Source: Arthrobacter sp. PGP41 (lineage in GTDB: Bacteria > Actinomycetota > Actinomycetes > Actinomycetales > Micrococcaceae). Taken from it: a stretch of 64,000 nt of DNA. The notes below the pieces were generated by a model, which worked only from the letters and a program-made list of their open reading frames with translations, did not search any database and was not told the origin of the DNA. The translations under genes were made by a program, and so were the position numbers. The stretch is taken from NCBI RefSeq assembly GCF_002953935.1, contig NZ_CP026514.1:930001-994000 (forward strand), read 5' to 3'. Of the stretch, positions 63,254 to 64,000 are shown piece after piece (the stretch's first letter is position 1; each line of letters begins with the position of its first letter).

Positions 63254-64000
63254 TTATTTCAGACGGGACACAACCTCCTTGACGAGGGGCCATACGCGGG
63301 TGACCGAAGTATGGTTCACAGTCTCCTTGGGCGAGTGGAGATCGTGCAGTTCAGTGCCGATCGAGATGATATCCAGTCCGGGGATTTTCTGGCTGAACAT
63401 ACCCAGTTCCAGGCTGCACTGGGAGACGTGGACGTCTGCTTCCTGGCCCATGACATCGCGGAAAGCTTCCCGTGCCACTTTCAGCAGCGGCGAGTCCGGC
63501 CGGTAGGGGAATTCGGCCGCGTCCAGCCCGTACTCCTCCACGGTGACCCCGCCGCCTGCGAGTGCGGCGAGCGCCCGGACCCGGTCAAGGATCTCGTGCT
63601 TGCGGGAAGTCACCGCGGCGGTGATGGTGGACATGAGCCTGGCGCCGTTGGCCGTGGTGCGCACGGTGCCCAGGTTATTGGAGCTCTCCACGATCCCCGG
63701 AACGGTGAGGCTCCAGCTGAGGACGCCGTTCGGGATGAGTGCAGTCAGGCGGGCGAAGCGTGCCGCGGCCGCGGCGGAGAAGACCCGGTCCGGAGTCTCG
63801 GCAGGTGCCAGTTCGAGGCGCAGGCCGGGGTCAGCCTGGCGGTATTCGTTCTGCAGCACATCCTCAAGCTCCAGAATGACCTTGCGCACGCCGTCCGCGT
63901 CCTCGGGCCGCACGAGAAGGGTGCTCTGGGCGTCCGCCGGGATGGCGTTGTTCTGGGCACCGCCGTGGGGGTCGGAGATCCGCACGTCGTACTGCGCAAG
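63254..64000 (-). CDS. Xaa-His dipeptidase / M20 peptidase, C-terminal part (partial)
   Basis: 249 codons enter from the right window edge (reading LAQYDVRISDPHGGAQNNAIP) and end at 63254. VSQCSLELGMFSQKIPGLDIISIG and ELHDLHSPKETV match the C-terminal catalytic region of aminoacylhistidine dipeptidases (PepD, family M20C), including the metal-ligand His near the end (LHSP). These cytosolic zinc enzymes split carnosine-like dipeptides. The N-terminal metal ligands lie outside the window. Confidence 0.85.
   Translation of the reverse strand, partial: LAQYDVRISDPHGGAQNNAIPADAQSTLLVRPEDADGVRKVILELEDVLQNEYRQADPGLRLELAPAETPDRVFSAAAAARFARLTALIPNGVLSWSLTVPGIVESSNNLGTVRTTANGARLMSTITAAVTSRKHEILDRVRALAALAGGGVTVEEYGLDAAEFPYRPDSPLLKVAREAFRDVMGQEADVHVSQCSLELGMFSQKIPGLDIISIGTELHDLHSPKETVNHTSVTRVWPLVKEVVSRLK

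Overview
The window is high-GC, densely coded bacterial DNA with strong GGAGG-type ribosome binding sites and frequent ATGA/GTGA overlaps. The gene content (ECF sigma with membrane-anchored partner, Excalibur-type secreted nucleases, DinB/DUF664, GerW-like protein, msiK-less sugar ABC importers, an Arthrobacter-style sulfoquinovose cluster) points to an actinobacterium of the Micrococcaceae, most likely Arthrobacter/Pseudarthrobacter. It looks chromosomal. I see no transposase, integrase, phage module, tRNA, rRNA or CRISPR array.

Layout. 1-2.9 kb: partial MscS-like channel, a relic of a glycerophosphodiesterase gene, a putative anti-sigma/ECF-sigma pair and a secreted Thr/Glu/Pro-repeat protein. 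2.9-4.6 kb: MFS exporter and a 65-aa protein. 4.6-16.3 kb: a complete sulfoquinovose (SQ) degradation locus. SQ isomerase (YihS-like), SF kinase (YihV-like), SFP aldolase (YihT-like), sulfolactaldehyde dehydrogenase, a TauE-type exporter and an ABC importer lie on the minus strand. A divergent Gfo/Idh/MocA protein (candidate NAD-dependent sulfoquinovosidase, GH188-like), a DeoR regulator and a 2-hydroxyacid dehydrogenase lie on the plus strand. Two matching palindromes mark the regulator's likely operators. 16.4-18.6 kb: MarR-controlled MFS exporter and a broken SOUL haem-binding gene. 18.6-26.7 kb: a mannitol/polyol operon (ABC importer, polyol dehydrogenase, fructokinase, mannitol 2-dehydrogenase) with a divergent AraC regulator.

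26.7-51.2 kb is a patchwork of single genes and short operons: DUF1801 proteins, GerW-like protein, Tat-secreted metallophosphoesterase, DinB, glyoxalase-fold protein, two paralogous secreted HNH-Excalibur nucleases, LVIVD-repeat protein, two SnoaL-like proteins, iminopeptidase, CNNM/CBS transporter, DUF1295 protein, cupin, BASS transporter, oxalate/formate-type MFS with a 47-aa partner, DAG-kinase-like protein, a DUF1326-DUF2182-GYD operon, a PAS-GGDEF-EAL protein and a SulP transporter.

51.3-62.8 kb holds the least explained system. It has a ribose-type ABC importer, a glycerol-1-phosphate-dehydrogenase-family enzyme, an FGGY kinase and a HAD-IIA phosphatase. Behind an internal promoter follow a pyruvate/acetoin-dehydrogenase-like E1 alpha/beta, a stand-alone 80-aa lipoyl protein, a class II aldolase and an E2 catalytic domain lacking its lipoyl arm. 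It reads as one catabolic pathway for an unidentified sugar or polyol, with a split dehydrogenase complex that must borrow E3. A partial Xaa-His dipeptidase gene closes the window.
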